A stretch of 64,000 nucleotides of DNA from Mesonia hippocampi (GTDB lineage Bacteria; Bacteroidota; Bacteroidia; Flavobacteriales; Flavobacteriaceae). The notes beneath the pieces are model-generated. The model was given only the letters and a program-made list of their open reading frames with translations. It did not search any database and was not told the DNA's origin. Below, in pieces: positions 1-7,698 of this stretch. Each line of letters begins with the position of its first letter. The first letter of the stretch is position 1. The stretch is taken from positions 124,001 through 188,000 of the forward strand of contig NZ_JACIFO010000002.1 of the NCBI RefSeq assembly GCF_014197445.1, in the 5' to 3' direction. A program made the translations under genes and the position numbers.

Positions 1-629
1 TTAGCATGAATGCCGAAAAATATGCAGAGCAGCCTTCGGGAAATGGTTTTAAATGGATGCAACAACAAGCCAAACAAACCAAGGCGGCGATTGTTGGTAG
101 CATAATGGTTAAGGAAGACGAAAACTACTATAACAGACTGTATTTTGTATATCCTAACGGAGATTTTATCACCTACAATAAGAGGCATTTATTTAGTTAT
201 GCAGGAGAAGATACGTTGTTTACCGCAGGGCAGGAACAATGTGTAATAGATTATTTAGGGTGGAAATTTTGTTTGCAAATTTGTTATGACTTACGTTTCC
301 CGATATGGAGCCGAAACACGCAAGGATATGATGTGTTGTTGTATGTAGCAAGTTGGCCAGCAAAAAGGATAAAAGCTTGGGATAGTCTATTGCCAGCAAG
401 AGCCATAGAAAATATGGCGTATGTAATAGGCGTAAACCGAGTGGGGGTTGATGGAAAAGGATATGTACACAACGGTCATTCTGTGGTTTATAACTGCTTA
501 GGAGAGGCAATGCTCCCCATTACAGATATCGAACAATTAACTACGTTAAGTTTAACAAAAACCCACTTGGCAGAAACCCGTAAAAAGTTTCCTTTTCTTA
601 ATGATGCCGATAAGTTTACGGTAATGTAA
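1..629 (+). CDS. Nitrilase-superfamily amidohydrolase, omega-amidase-like (5' truncated)
   Basis: This is the C-terminal four fifths of a carbon-nitrogen hydrolase. The frame is open to the left edge, and the first ATG (position 6) is internal: the codon before it is Ser, matching the family's conserved Ser-Met-Asn stretch. Two of the three catalytic residues are visible: the Lys in YNKRHLF (about residue 59 of the visible part) and the nucleophilic Cys in QICYDLRFP (about residue 93). The catalytic Glu would lie upstream of the window. The closest family is the YafV/omega-amidase type, which removes ammonia from alpha-ketoglutaramate or ketosuccinamate. The substrate is inferred from family only. 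The last 14 bases overlap the convergent lipoprotein gene. Confidence 0.85.
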   Translation, partial: SMNAEKYAEQPSGNGFKWMQQQAKQTKAAIVGSIMVKEDENYYNRLYFVYPNGDFITYNKRHLFSYAGEDTLFTAGQEQCVIDYLGWKFCLQICYDLRFPIWSRNTQGYDVLLYVASWPAKRIKAWDSLLPARAIENMAYVIGVNRVGVDGKGYVHNGHSVVYNCLGEAMLPITDIEQLTTLSLTKTHLAETRKKFPFLNDADKFTVM

Positions 630-2232
630 GTGTTTCCGTATAATCCCAATTTGCTCTAATTTCTATAGGCTTTTTAAATATAAAGCTTTCTTCGGGCTGT
701 TGCTTTTTTAAGAAATTTCCTGTATCCCAAACGCCGTTTTGGTTAGCGTCATAAATTACACGGATGTAATATGTGCTTGGGTTTATGTTTATAAAATCAA
801 ATTGGTTTCCATCGGTTTGGGTGTGGTATATTTCTTTTTGTACTTCATCTTTTGCATTTAGAAGTTGTAAGATTACCGGGAAGCTTTTTACATTCGTTAA
901 ATTGATGTATAAATTTCCGTAATCGGTATAAGCTTTGGTAGAAAGCCTAAAATTTAGCGTATCGTTGCTATGGGCATACATATCGGTAAAAGCTCCAGGG
1001 AGTGCTGTGATGCTATATTTTTGATTTTCTTCTTTTTCAAAATCTATGGTGTAGGCATTATATTTTTTATCGTAAACAAGTGTAAACGGAACGTTGGTTG
1101 AATCTGTTTTTTCGATAGAAATTTTACCTGCGTCTGCTTTTTCAAATGGAATATTTGCCGAAAGTTGGAAAGCTTCATCAAAATTAATATTGCCTTTGTG
1201 CGAAGTCTCAAATTGCAAGGAGTCTTTTTCTAGCGCTCTTAATTTGGTTACTAAGGTATCTTGGTAGTTTTGTTTTTTAATGAAGAAAACAAGGCTATCG
1301 GTTTTTATTTCTGGGGTAAACCAAAAATGTAAACTGTCGGTTTTTTTATCCTGAAAAATTCTATAAGAAAAATCATTAGGGGTATTGCTAAGCGTAGCTA
1401 TTTCTAGGTTTTCAGGCGAACCTTCGTATCCGAAAATAATATGTTGTAAGCTTTCCTGCTTAGGGCGGAAAGCTTTAAACTCTAGTTTTTCTTTGAATAA
1501 ACGCAAGGAGAAACTTTTATCGGTAGGAATTGTGATAAGCTCGTTATGGAAACCTATTTTATCTTGTTTGGGGTCGTAAGTATAATTATCGTTTTTATCT
1601 AATAGAGCAATAAGCTGGTATTTGCCTGCTTTTAGGTTGCTTAGTTCAAAGTTGTTGGTGCTGTCTTTGGTGTAAGATATGTACGTGGGCGGGGTTGTAT
1701 AGACCAGTGAGTCGGTATAGTTTTCATCTGCTTCGTAAAGCAGTACAGAGACGTATTCTTCCGTTTCTCTTTTAAAAGCATCTTGTAAGCTTCCTTTTAC
1801 TTCAAGCGAATCTACATAATTGCCTGTTGAGAAAACATATTTAAAAAACGGGTAGGGGTTTCCTTCGTTATTATCGGTAATGCTTTTACCAAAATTAATG
1901 CTATAGGTAGTGTTTTCTTTTAGGCTGTCGTTAAGAATAATTCGGATGTATTTATTTGCACTTCCTAATGGAGTTATGGCAGGCTTTTTTGTCATGGGGG
2001 GCGAAATAATAATTTGCCGTTGCGGATTATCTAGTTTTATATATTCGTTAAAATAGATACGAATTTCCTCTTTATTAAAATGGGTGCTGTAATTTTCTGG
2101 CAAAGCCTTAACAAACACGGGAGGGATTGTATCTTTTGGCCCACCTTCGGGCATTCCTCTTTTTGCACAGCGAACACTAGCACTTATTACAAGTAAACCG
2201 ATTATTCCGTATAGAAAACGTTTTAGCATCAT
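616..2232 (-). CDS. Ig-like (SbsA/Big_5-type) domain lipoprotein
   Basis: A 538-residue secreted lipoprotein. The N-terminus is a hydrophobic signal ending in a plausible lipobox (ASVRC, Cys22). It is followed by a Gly/Pro-rich linker with the DTIPPxF motif that usually opens a bacterial Ig-like domain of the SbsA type (about residues 35-130). The rest is beta-rich, and the DANQNGVWDTG stretch near the C-terminus looks like a calcium-binding loop. Proteins of this kind are widespread single-copy lipoproteins in Flavobacteriia, without an established role. It lies 42 bp downstream of comF on the same strand, so the two may be cotranscribed. The Met at position 2 could also be the start. Confidence 0.75.
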   Translation of the reverse strand: MMLKRFLYGIIGLLVISASVRCAKRGMPEGGPKDTIPPVFVKALPENYSTHFNKEEIRIYFNEYIKLDNPQRQIIISPPMTKKPAITPLGSANKYIRIILNDSLKENTTYSINFGKSITDNNEGNPYPFFKYVFSTGNYVDSLEVKGSLQDAFKRETEEYVSVLLYEADENYTDSLVYTTPPTYISYTKDSTNNFELSNLKAGKYQLIALLDKNDNYTYDPKQDKIGFHNELITIPTDKSFSLRLFKEKLEFKAFRPKQESLQHIIFGYEGSPENLEIATLSNTPNDFSYRIFQDKKTDSLHFWFTPEIKTDSLVFFIKKQNYQDTLVTKLRALEKDSLQFETSHKGNINFDEAFQLSANIPFEKADAGKISIEKTDSTNVPFTLVYDKKYNAYTIDFEKEENQKYSITALPGAFTDMYAHSNDTLNFRLSTKAYTDYGNLYINLTNVKSFPVILQLLNAKDEVQKEIYHTQTDGNQFDFININPSTYYIRVIYDANQNGVWDTGNFLKKQQPEESFIFKKPIEIRANWDYTETLTLP

Positions 2233-2274
2233 CCAAAAAAACTTTTATGCAAAGAAACAATTATTTTTAGTTAG

Positions 2275-2955
2275 TTACACAGTTAATGCCATACTAGCCA
2301 CACTTAATTTGCTATTTTTGGCAGTTTTTAAAATTTTTCCGCAATTTTCTATGGTGGTGCCTGTGGTAATAATATCATCTACAAGAAGAATGTGTTTGCC
2401 TTGTAAATCTCGTATGTTTTTTAAATAGAAAGTGGCTTTATTTAACTCGGCTCTTCCCAAACGATTTTTAAAAACCTGTGTTCGTGAAGGTGTTTTTTTT
2501 ACAAGATGTTGGGTTAAATAAGGAATATTGAATGTTTGTGCAATGCTTTTTCCGAAACCATCTACTTGATTATAACCTCGCTTTTTACGTTTTTTACGGT
2601 GTAAAGGCACGGGGATAATCGCGTCGATTTCTGTTATCCATTTTTGTTGTTTTAGATAAAAACAAGTCCATTTACCAAGGTAGTCACTAATTTCCTCTCT
2701 TCCTTTATATTTTAATTGGTGAAGTATTTTTTGTACATTCCCTTTCTTGGAGAAATATAATAAAGCAAAAGAATTTTCTATAGGTAGCCTACCCGAAAAT
2801 ACTTTTTTTATCATATTTTCGTTCTGTTGATGCATATTGGTAACAGGCATTTGGTGTTTACAAGTAACACAGAGAATACGTTCAGAGCGAGCCAATGTTT
2901 GTTGACAACAAGCACAAATACGGGGAAAGAATAAGGAAAATAAATCGGTTAACAT
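2275..2955 (-). CDS. comF: ComF family protein (phosphoribosyltransferase-like)
   Basis: A 226-residue ComF homologue. The N-terminus carries a zinc-ribbon-like Cys cluster (Cys14, 16, 17, 29 and 32). The C-terminal half is a type I phosphoribosyltransferase fold with the PRPP-binding loop ILLVDDIITTGTT (about residues 189-201) and the preceding RxxNQ-like KKRGYNQ. ComF proteins help take up transforming DNA in naturally competent bacteria. In Bacteroidota the gene is near universal and its role is not well established. It is first in a probable two-gene unit with the Ig-like lipoprotein. Confidence 0.85.
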   Translation of the reverse strand: MLTDLFSLFFPRICACCQQTLARSERILCVTCKHQMPVTNMHQQNENMIKKVFSGRLPIENSFALLYFSKKGNVQKILHQLKYKGREEISDYLGKWTCFYLKQQKWITEIDAIIPVPLHRKKRKKRGYNQVDGFGKSIAQTFNIPYLTQHLVKKTPSRTQVFKNRLGRAELNKATFYLKNIRDLQGKHILLVDDIITTGTTIENCGKILKTAKNSKLSVASMALTV

Positions 2956-3003
2956 ACCTGTTTTTTTGATGACTATAAGTTACTCAAAAAAAATAACAAT
3001 GCT

Positions 3004-3873
3004 ATGACAGAAAAAAAGGCACAAAAAATATTAAGGATACTGATATTTGTTTTACTAGCTTCCTTATTGATTTTAGCTTTCTTCACATACAATTTTTACG
3101 ACACTTCTGTTGTGAAAAATAAAGAGTTGAACCTACAACGGCAAGCACTTACAAAGGAATTAACGGCTTTAAAGAACAACTATAAAACGCTAGCAGAACA
3201 AAATACAAGCTTAAAGGAAGAGCTGAAAAATAAAGAGCAACAGGTAAAAAAAATAATAGACTCGCTTAACGGAGCTAAACTTAATCAGAGATTTTTTCAG
3301 CAATACCAATTTAAAGCCTCATTGTATTTACGAGAGAAACAAAAGTTAGCTTTACAAGTAGATAGTTTACTTCAAGAAAATAAAAGCCTGAAAACCGAAG
3401 TGCAAACGGTAGAGAATACAATACAAGCAAAAGCACGTATTGCAGACTCTTTGCGTATAGTGAATAAAAAATTACTGCAAAAAATAAACGAAACGCCAAC
3501 CTTGCAGCTTATTGGTTTTGAACAAAAACTATTAAAAGCTGTTTCGGGAGATAAAACTACGTTAAAAGCCAAAAAAGTTAAACAGATAGAACTGTGCTTT
3601 CATGTAATTAGGAGTCCGTTTTATGAAGTAGCACAAGAAAAAATTTATATTCAAATTATCAACCCTAGCGGGAATGTTATCGGGGAGGTAGGTACCACAA
3701 AAATAAACAATCAAGTATTGCGGTATTCTTTCCATGAAACCATAAACATCTTAAAAATAGATGAGCAGCAATGTGTAGCGTTGCCCATAGAAGGCTTAAC
3801 CCCAGGAACGTATTTTGTAAATATTTTTTCTAAAAACCAATTGCTTAAATCAACAAGTTTTACCTTAAACTAA
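3004..3873 (+). CDS. Membrane-anchored coiled-coil protein, unknown function
   Basis: A 289-residue protein with one hydrophobic segment near the N-terminus (about residues 9-29). A long Leu/Lys/Glu/Gln-rich stretch to about residue 160 looks like coiled coil. A compact C-terminal domain of about 100 residues contains the segments IQIINPSGNVIGEVG and EGLTPGTYFVNIF, suggestive of a beta-sandwich. The likely topology is a single-pass inner-membrane anchor with the coiled coil and C-terminal domain in the periplasm. It sits divergently from comF and just upstream of glyS. The family was not recognised; it resembles proteins sometimes misnamed as chromosome-partitioning or ATPase proteins because of the coiled coil. 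Confidence 0.6.
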   Translation: MTEKKAQKILRILIFVLLASLLILAFFTYNFYDTSVVKNKELNLQRQALTKELTALKNNYKTLAEQNTSLKEELKNKEQQVKKIIDSLNGAKLNQRFFQQYQFKASLYLREKQKLALQVDSLLQENKSLKTEVQTVENTIQAKARIADSLRIVNKKLLQKINETPTLQLIGFEQKLLKAVSGDKTTLKAKKVKQIELCFHVIRSPFYEVAQEKIYIQIINPSGNVIGEVGTTKINNQVLRYSFHETINILKIDEQQCVALPIEGLTPGTYFVNIFSKNQLLKSTSFTLN

Positions 3874-3923
3874 TAGCTTAGTATAATTTTTAGGCTTTAA
3901 GGAGCGTTTAATTACTTGTTTAG

Positions 3924-3931
3924 TATATTTG
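3924..3931 (+). promoter_or_regulatory. -7 promoter box of glyS
   Basis: TATATTTG matches the Bacteroidota -7 consensus TAnnTTTG. The ATG of glyS begins 5 nt after its final G, so transcription should start at or next to the start codon. No clear -33 TTG at standard spacing was identified. Confidence 0.6.
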
Positions 3932-3935
3932 CCTT

Positions 3936-5474
3936 ATGGCAAAACAACAAGATACTTTCAAACAGGTAATAGCTCATGCAAAAGAGTATGGATACATCTT
4001 TTCTTCGAGCGAGATATACGACGGACTTAGTGCTGTTTACGATTACGGGCAAAATGGTGCTGCGTTAAAGAAAAACATTAAAGAATATTGGTGGAAAAGC
4101 ATGGTGCAACTACACGATAATATTGTAGGGCTAGATGCCGCCATATTAATGCACCCATCTACTTGGAAAGCCTCTGGGCATGTAGATGCATTTAACGACC
4201 CGCTTATTGATAATAAAGATTCTAAAAAACGTTATCGTGCCGATGTGTTGATTGAAGATTATGCAGAGAAAATCAATCAGAAAGCACAAAAAGAAATAGA
4301 AAAAGCAAAAAAGCGATTCGGAGAATCTTTCGATGAAGAGCAGTTTGTAAACACAAATCCACGTGTAATAAAATACAAAACTCAGCAAAAAGAAATTTTA
4401 GAGCGTTTAGGAAAATCGTTAACCGACGAGAATTTAGCCGATGTAAAAGCGCAAATTGAAGAGTTAGAGATTGCTTGCCCAGAAAGTGGTTCTAAAAACT
4501 GGACAGATGTTAAGCAGTTTAACCTTATGTTTAGCACAAAGTTAGGTGCTTCTGCCGATAGTGCGTTAGATTTATACTTACGTCCTGAAACGGCTCAAGG
4601 TATTTTTGTGAACTTTGCAAATGTGCAAAAAACAGGACGAATGAAAATTCCGTTTGGAATAGCCCAAATAGGAAAAGCATTTAGAAACGAAATTGTTGCA
4701 AGGCAATTTATTTTCCGTCAGCGTGAATTTGAGCAAATGGAAATGCAATTTTTTGTACGCCCAGGCGATGAGCTAACTTGGTTTGAACACTGGAAATCAC
4801 TTAGGCAAAAATGGCATTATTCGCTTGGTTTAGGAGAAGAAAACTACCGTTTTCACGATCACGAAAAACTAGCCCATTACGCCAATGCCGCTACCGATAT
4901 CGAATTTAACTTTCCGTTTGGTTTTAAAGAATTAGAAGGCATACATTCCCGTACCGATTTCGATTTAAAAGCGCACGAAGAACATTCGGGTAAAAAATTA
5001 CAGTTTTTCGACCCAGAAATGAACAAAAGTTACACGCCTTATGTTGTTGAGACTTCTATCGGGTTAGACCGTATGTTTTTAGCCGTATTTTCAAGCGCGC
5101 TAAAAGAAGAAGATTTAGGCGATGGGAATACCCGTACGGTATTAAAACTTCCTGCAATTTTAGCTCCGATTAAAGCGGCAATTTTACCATTGGTAAAGAA
5201 AGATGGACTGCCAGAAATTGCGAAAGAAATTCAAGACGAATTGAAATGGGATTTTGATGTAACCTATGATGAAAAAGATGCTGTAGGACGAAGATACCGC
5301 CGCCAAGACGCTGCAGGAACGCCGTTTTGTATTACGGTAGATCACGATACAAAAGAGGATAAGCAGGTAACCATTCGTTATAGAGATACCATGGAGCAAA
5401 AAAGAGTACCGATTTCAGAATTAAAATCGATTATTCAAAAAGCTATCGATTTTAGAACTTGGATGGGGAAATAA
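3936..5474 (+). CDS. glyS: Glycine--tRNA ligase (single-chain alpha2 type)
   Basis: A 512-residue class II aminoacyl-tRNA synthetase of the homodimeric GlyQS/eukaryotic-archaeal type. Motif 2 is visible as FRNEIVARQFIFRQREFEQ, motif 3 as GLDRMFLAVF, and a typical C-terminal anticodon-binding domain starts around residue 410 (LKLPAILAPIKAAILP). The long insertion after motif 1, with Lys/Glu-rich helices (about residues 100-170), is usual for the family. It is a stand-alone gene with a near-leaderless promoter and a strong terminator shared with the convergent small membrane protein. Confidence 0.97.
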   Translation: MAKQQDTFKQVIAHAKEYGYIFSSSEIYDGLSAVYDYGQNGAALKKNIKEYWWKSMVQLHDNIVGLDAAILMHPSTWKASGHVDAFNDPLIDNKDSKKRYRADVLIEDYAEKINQKAQKEIEKAKKRFGESFDEEQFVNTNPRVIKYKTQQKEILERLGKSLTDENLADVKAQIEELEIACPESGSKNWTDVKQFNLMFSTKLGASADSALDLYLRPETAQGIFVNFANVQKTGRMKIPFGIAQIGKAFRNEIVARQFIFRQREFEQMEMQFFVRPGDELTWFEHWKSLRQKWHYSLGLGEENYRFHDHEKLAHYANAATDIEFNFPFGFKELEGIHSRTDFDLKAHEEHSGKKLQFFDPEMNKSYTPYVVETSIGLDRMFLAVFSSALKEEDLGDGNTRTVLKLPAILAPIKAAILPLVKKDGLPEIAKEIQDELKWDFDVTYDEKDAVGRRYRRQDAAGTPFCITVDHDTKEDKQVTIRYRDTMEQKRVPISELKSIIQKAIDFRTWMGK

Positions 5475-5500
5475 CAACCTCAGATAATATAACCAATAAA

Positions 5501-5540
5501 AAACCTGTTAAGTGATATTTTAAACTTAACAGGTTTTTTT
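5501..5540. terminator. Bidirectional terminator, glyS / small membrane protein
   Basis: A perfect 13-bp stem (AAACCTGTTAAGT pairing with ACTTAACAGGTTT), a 10-nt loop and seven T on the plus strand. An A run on the left side supplies a U-tract for the minus strand, so it can serve both convergent genes. Confidence 0.9.
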
Positions 5541-5550
5541 ATAATTTTAA

Positions 5551-5841
5551 TTAGAACGACAAAGTCATTGCTGCCAACCAAGCAATACTTGCTAAGTTTA
5601 ACAAACCTATGATTATAAAGGCTTTTTTGTTGTTTGTATTAAAAAATATACGATATAAGCTGTATAAGAAAGAACCTATCGTAAAGAGTATAAACGGAAT
5701 AGTGATTATTTCATGTATAGCTCCGAATAGAGGAACATCTATAGTAAAATAAATCTGTACTCCAACCCATAAAAAATAAAGTAGAGCAATTCCGCTAATC
5801 AATAGTGTGTAAGAAGGAATGTTATTTGCCGCTTTTTTCAT
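5551..5841 (-). CDS. Small three-helix membrane protein, unknown function
   Basis: A 96-residue hydrophobic protein with three predicted membrane segments (about residues 9-31, 38-62 and 73-94). Charged residues appear only in the short loops. The SLYRIFFNTNNKKAF segment gives a basic loop before the third helix. No family was recognised. It is downstream of the threonine dehydrogenase-like gene on the same strand (76 bp gap) and convergent with glyS. Its length, consistent membrane pattern and shared terminator make it a likely real gene. Confidence 0.6.
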   Translation of the reverse strand: MKKAANNIPSYTLLISGIALLYFLWVGVQIYFTIDVPLFGAIHEIITIPFILFTIGSFLYSLYRIFFNTNNKKAFIIIGLLNLASIAWLAAMTLSF

Positions 5842-5917
5842 GGTTACTTTATTTTAAATCACTATATTTTCCGAAATATAGAAAATTATTACGAATATAT
5901 TAACTTTTAAATAGAAT

Positions 5918-6865
5918 TTAACTTAAACTTTTTAACCCGTTAAGCATAGCTTTTGTCATCGTGTTAAGGTCAAATTCGTGTTTCCAATTCCAATCGTTTT
6001 GGGCTTCGGTATCATCGATAGAAGAAGGCCAAGAGTCTGCAATTTCTTGTCTAAAATCAGGAGCGTAATCAATTTTAAACTCAGGGATTTCATTTTTAAT
6101 AACGGCGGCAATTTCTTCTGGAGTAAAGCTTATTCCGCCCAAATTATACGATGACCTAATTTTTATTGCCTCCGCAGGTGCTTCCATAATACTTATGGTT
6201 GCACGTATGGCATCATCCATAAACATCATTGGGAGGGCGGTGTTTTTACTTAAAAAAGAGGTGTATGCTTTTTCTTCTAAGGCTTTGTGGTAAATTTCTA
6301 CCGCATAATCGGTAGTGCCACCTCCAGGAGGTGTTTTGTAACTAATTAATCCTGGGTATCTTATTGAGCGTACATCTACACCATATTTGTTATGGTAGTA
6401 TTCGCACCAACGCTCTCCGGTTTGTTTAGAAATACCATAAACGGTTGTAGGTTCCATTACCGTGGTTTGTGGAGTGTTTGTTTTTGGCGTACTTGGTCCA
6501 AAAACAGCAATACTAGACGGCCAGAATACTTTGGTTATTTTTTTGTCTTTAGCGAGGTTTAACACATTAAAAAGCGAATCCATATTTAAATGCCAACCGC
6601 GCATCGGAAATTTTTCGGCAGTAGCACTTAACATGGCTGCCATCAGGTAAACTTCGTTTACTTCGTGGTGTAAAACAATATCTTCTATGGCTTTATAATT
6701 GGTGGCATCTAGCGTTTCAAAGGGGCCAGAGTTCATCAATTCTTCATTTCCTTCCCGAATATCACTGGCAATTACTTGTTGGTTACCATGTTTTTTGCGT
6801 AGTGCTAAAGTTAGCTCTGTGCCTATTTGTCCGCAGGCTCCAATTATTAAAATTTTTTGTGCCAT
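5918..6865 (-). CDS. NAD-dependent epimerase-fold L-threonine 3-dehydrogenase
   Basis: A 315-residue extended short-chain dehydrogenase. It has the NAD-binding GACGQIG loop at residues 9-15, the catalytic Tyr143-x3-Lys147 in YGISK with the upstream Ser of WPSSIAVFGP, and no N-terminal extension. The arrangement LMAAMLSATAE near residue 74 and the overall length match the UDP-galactose-epimerase-like threonine dehydrogenases described from psychrophilic flavobacteria. These oxidise L-threonine to 2-amino-3-ketobutyrate. The alternative is a sugar-nucleotide epimerase, but no sugar genes are nearby. Confidence 0.8.
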   Translation of the reverse strand: MAQKILIIGACGQIGTELTLALRKKHGNQQVIASDIREGNEELMNSGPFETLDATNYKAIEDIVLHHEVNEVYLMAAMLSATAEKFPMRGWHLNMDSLFNVLNLAKDKKITKVFWPSSIAVFGPSTPKTNTPQTTVMEPTTVYGISKQTGERWCEYYHNKYGVDVRSIRYPGLISYKTPPGGGTTDYAVEIYHKALEEKAYTSFLSKNTALPMMFMDDAIRATISIMEAPAEAIKIRSSYNLGGISFTPEEIAAVIKNEIPEFKIDYAPDFRQEIADSWPSSIDDTEAQNDWNWKHEFDLNTMTKAMLNGLKSLS

Positions 6866-6935
6866 ATTAGTTGTTTTAAAAATTCATGGTAAAGAAAAGA
6901 TATTTTATGCGTTCATCAAAATATAAACACATCAA

Positions 6936-6965
6936 TTGGAGTGTGTAAAAAAAACTGTATCTTGC
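6936..6965 (+). promoter_or_regulatory. -33/-7 promoter of small lipoprotein gene
   Basis: A TTG at 6936-6938 and TATCTTGC at 6958-6965 (one change from TAnnTTTG), 19 bp apart, form a plausible promoter. They place the transcript start just before the ATG at 6984. They also overlap a possible upstream TTG start, arguing against it. Confidence 0.4.
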
Positions 6966-6983
6966 CATGGTTTTTGTAAACCT

Positions 6984-7649
6984 ATGAGAAATAAGTTTTT
7001 AGTACATAGTTTGTTGTTTTTTGGAGCTCTGCTTTTGGTTTCTTGTAAAGAAGAAGCAGCTAAAGAAGCTTTGCCTGTATTGGCAAAGGAACAATTAGAA
7101 AAAAAAGTAGTTTTAAGCACTAATTTTGAAGTGTTATTTAACCAAAAAAGTAAAACGGCTTTAAATAATTGGGCGTCATACCTTACTCTAGATAATGAGG
7201 TAGACCGAATTAAAAGCGCTACGGTAAAAGATATTTTAAGCAATAGTAACTCTTTACTTGTAGCGATAGATAGTGTTGCTGCTACCACCCCTACCGATTT
7301 TAAAAATAAGCCTATTGCTGCACGTATAAAAACCTTAAAAGTAAAGGCTGCAATATTAAATCAGTTAAATGATTTTCATGATTTTACACCAGAAGAAGTA
7401 GAGCAATATGCGCAAGAGGTTTATATTGCCTATCAAAATTTTCAGTTACAACTAAACGAAGTTTATCTTGAAGGCTTAAGAGATTTTGAAAAGAATTTTG
7501 ATAGGATAGACAGCGGAGTGGCTTTAGATTCTGTTTCGCCAGCAGCGCCTTTAACACCGCCTCAAGTGCAAAATATCAACGCAATGAAAATAGAGCCCAC
7601 CACTCGTAAAAAACAAAAGGGGAATACGATAAGGGTAAAAAAAGAGTAA
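6984..7649 (+). CDS. Small lipoprotein, unknown function
   Basis: A 221-residue protein. The start at 6984 was chosen because it gives a canonical lipoprotein signal (hydrophobic core, then LLLVSC with the lipid-modified Cys at residue 20). The longer reading from 6936 would begin with TTG inside the promoter. The mature part is helical, Lys/Glu/Asn-rich and ends in a basic tail. No conserved domain was recognised. It precedes the M13 peptidase gene by 49 bp in the same orientation, so the two may be expressed together. Confidence 0.65.
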   Translation: MRNKFLVHSLLFFGALLLVSCKEEAAKEALPVLAKEQLEKKVVLSTNFEVLFNQKSKTALNNWASYLTLDNEVDRIKSATVKDILSNSNSLLVAIDSVAATTPTDFKNKPIAARIKTLKVKAAILNQLNDFHDFTPEEVEQYAQEVYIAYQNFQLQLNEVYLEGLRDFEKNFDRIDSGVALDSVSPAAPLTPPQVQNINAMKIEPTTRKKQKGNTIRVKKE

Positions 7650-7698
7650 AAAGTTGTAACATAAACCAACAAAAGATTACAGATTATAATAAATAAAT

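Noticed and set aside
6936-6983. Extended TTG start of the small lipoprotein
   Set aside because: It overlaps the promoter and would spoil the lipoprotein signal peptide.
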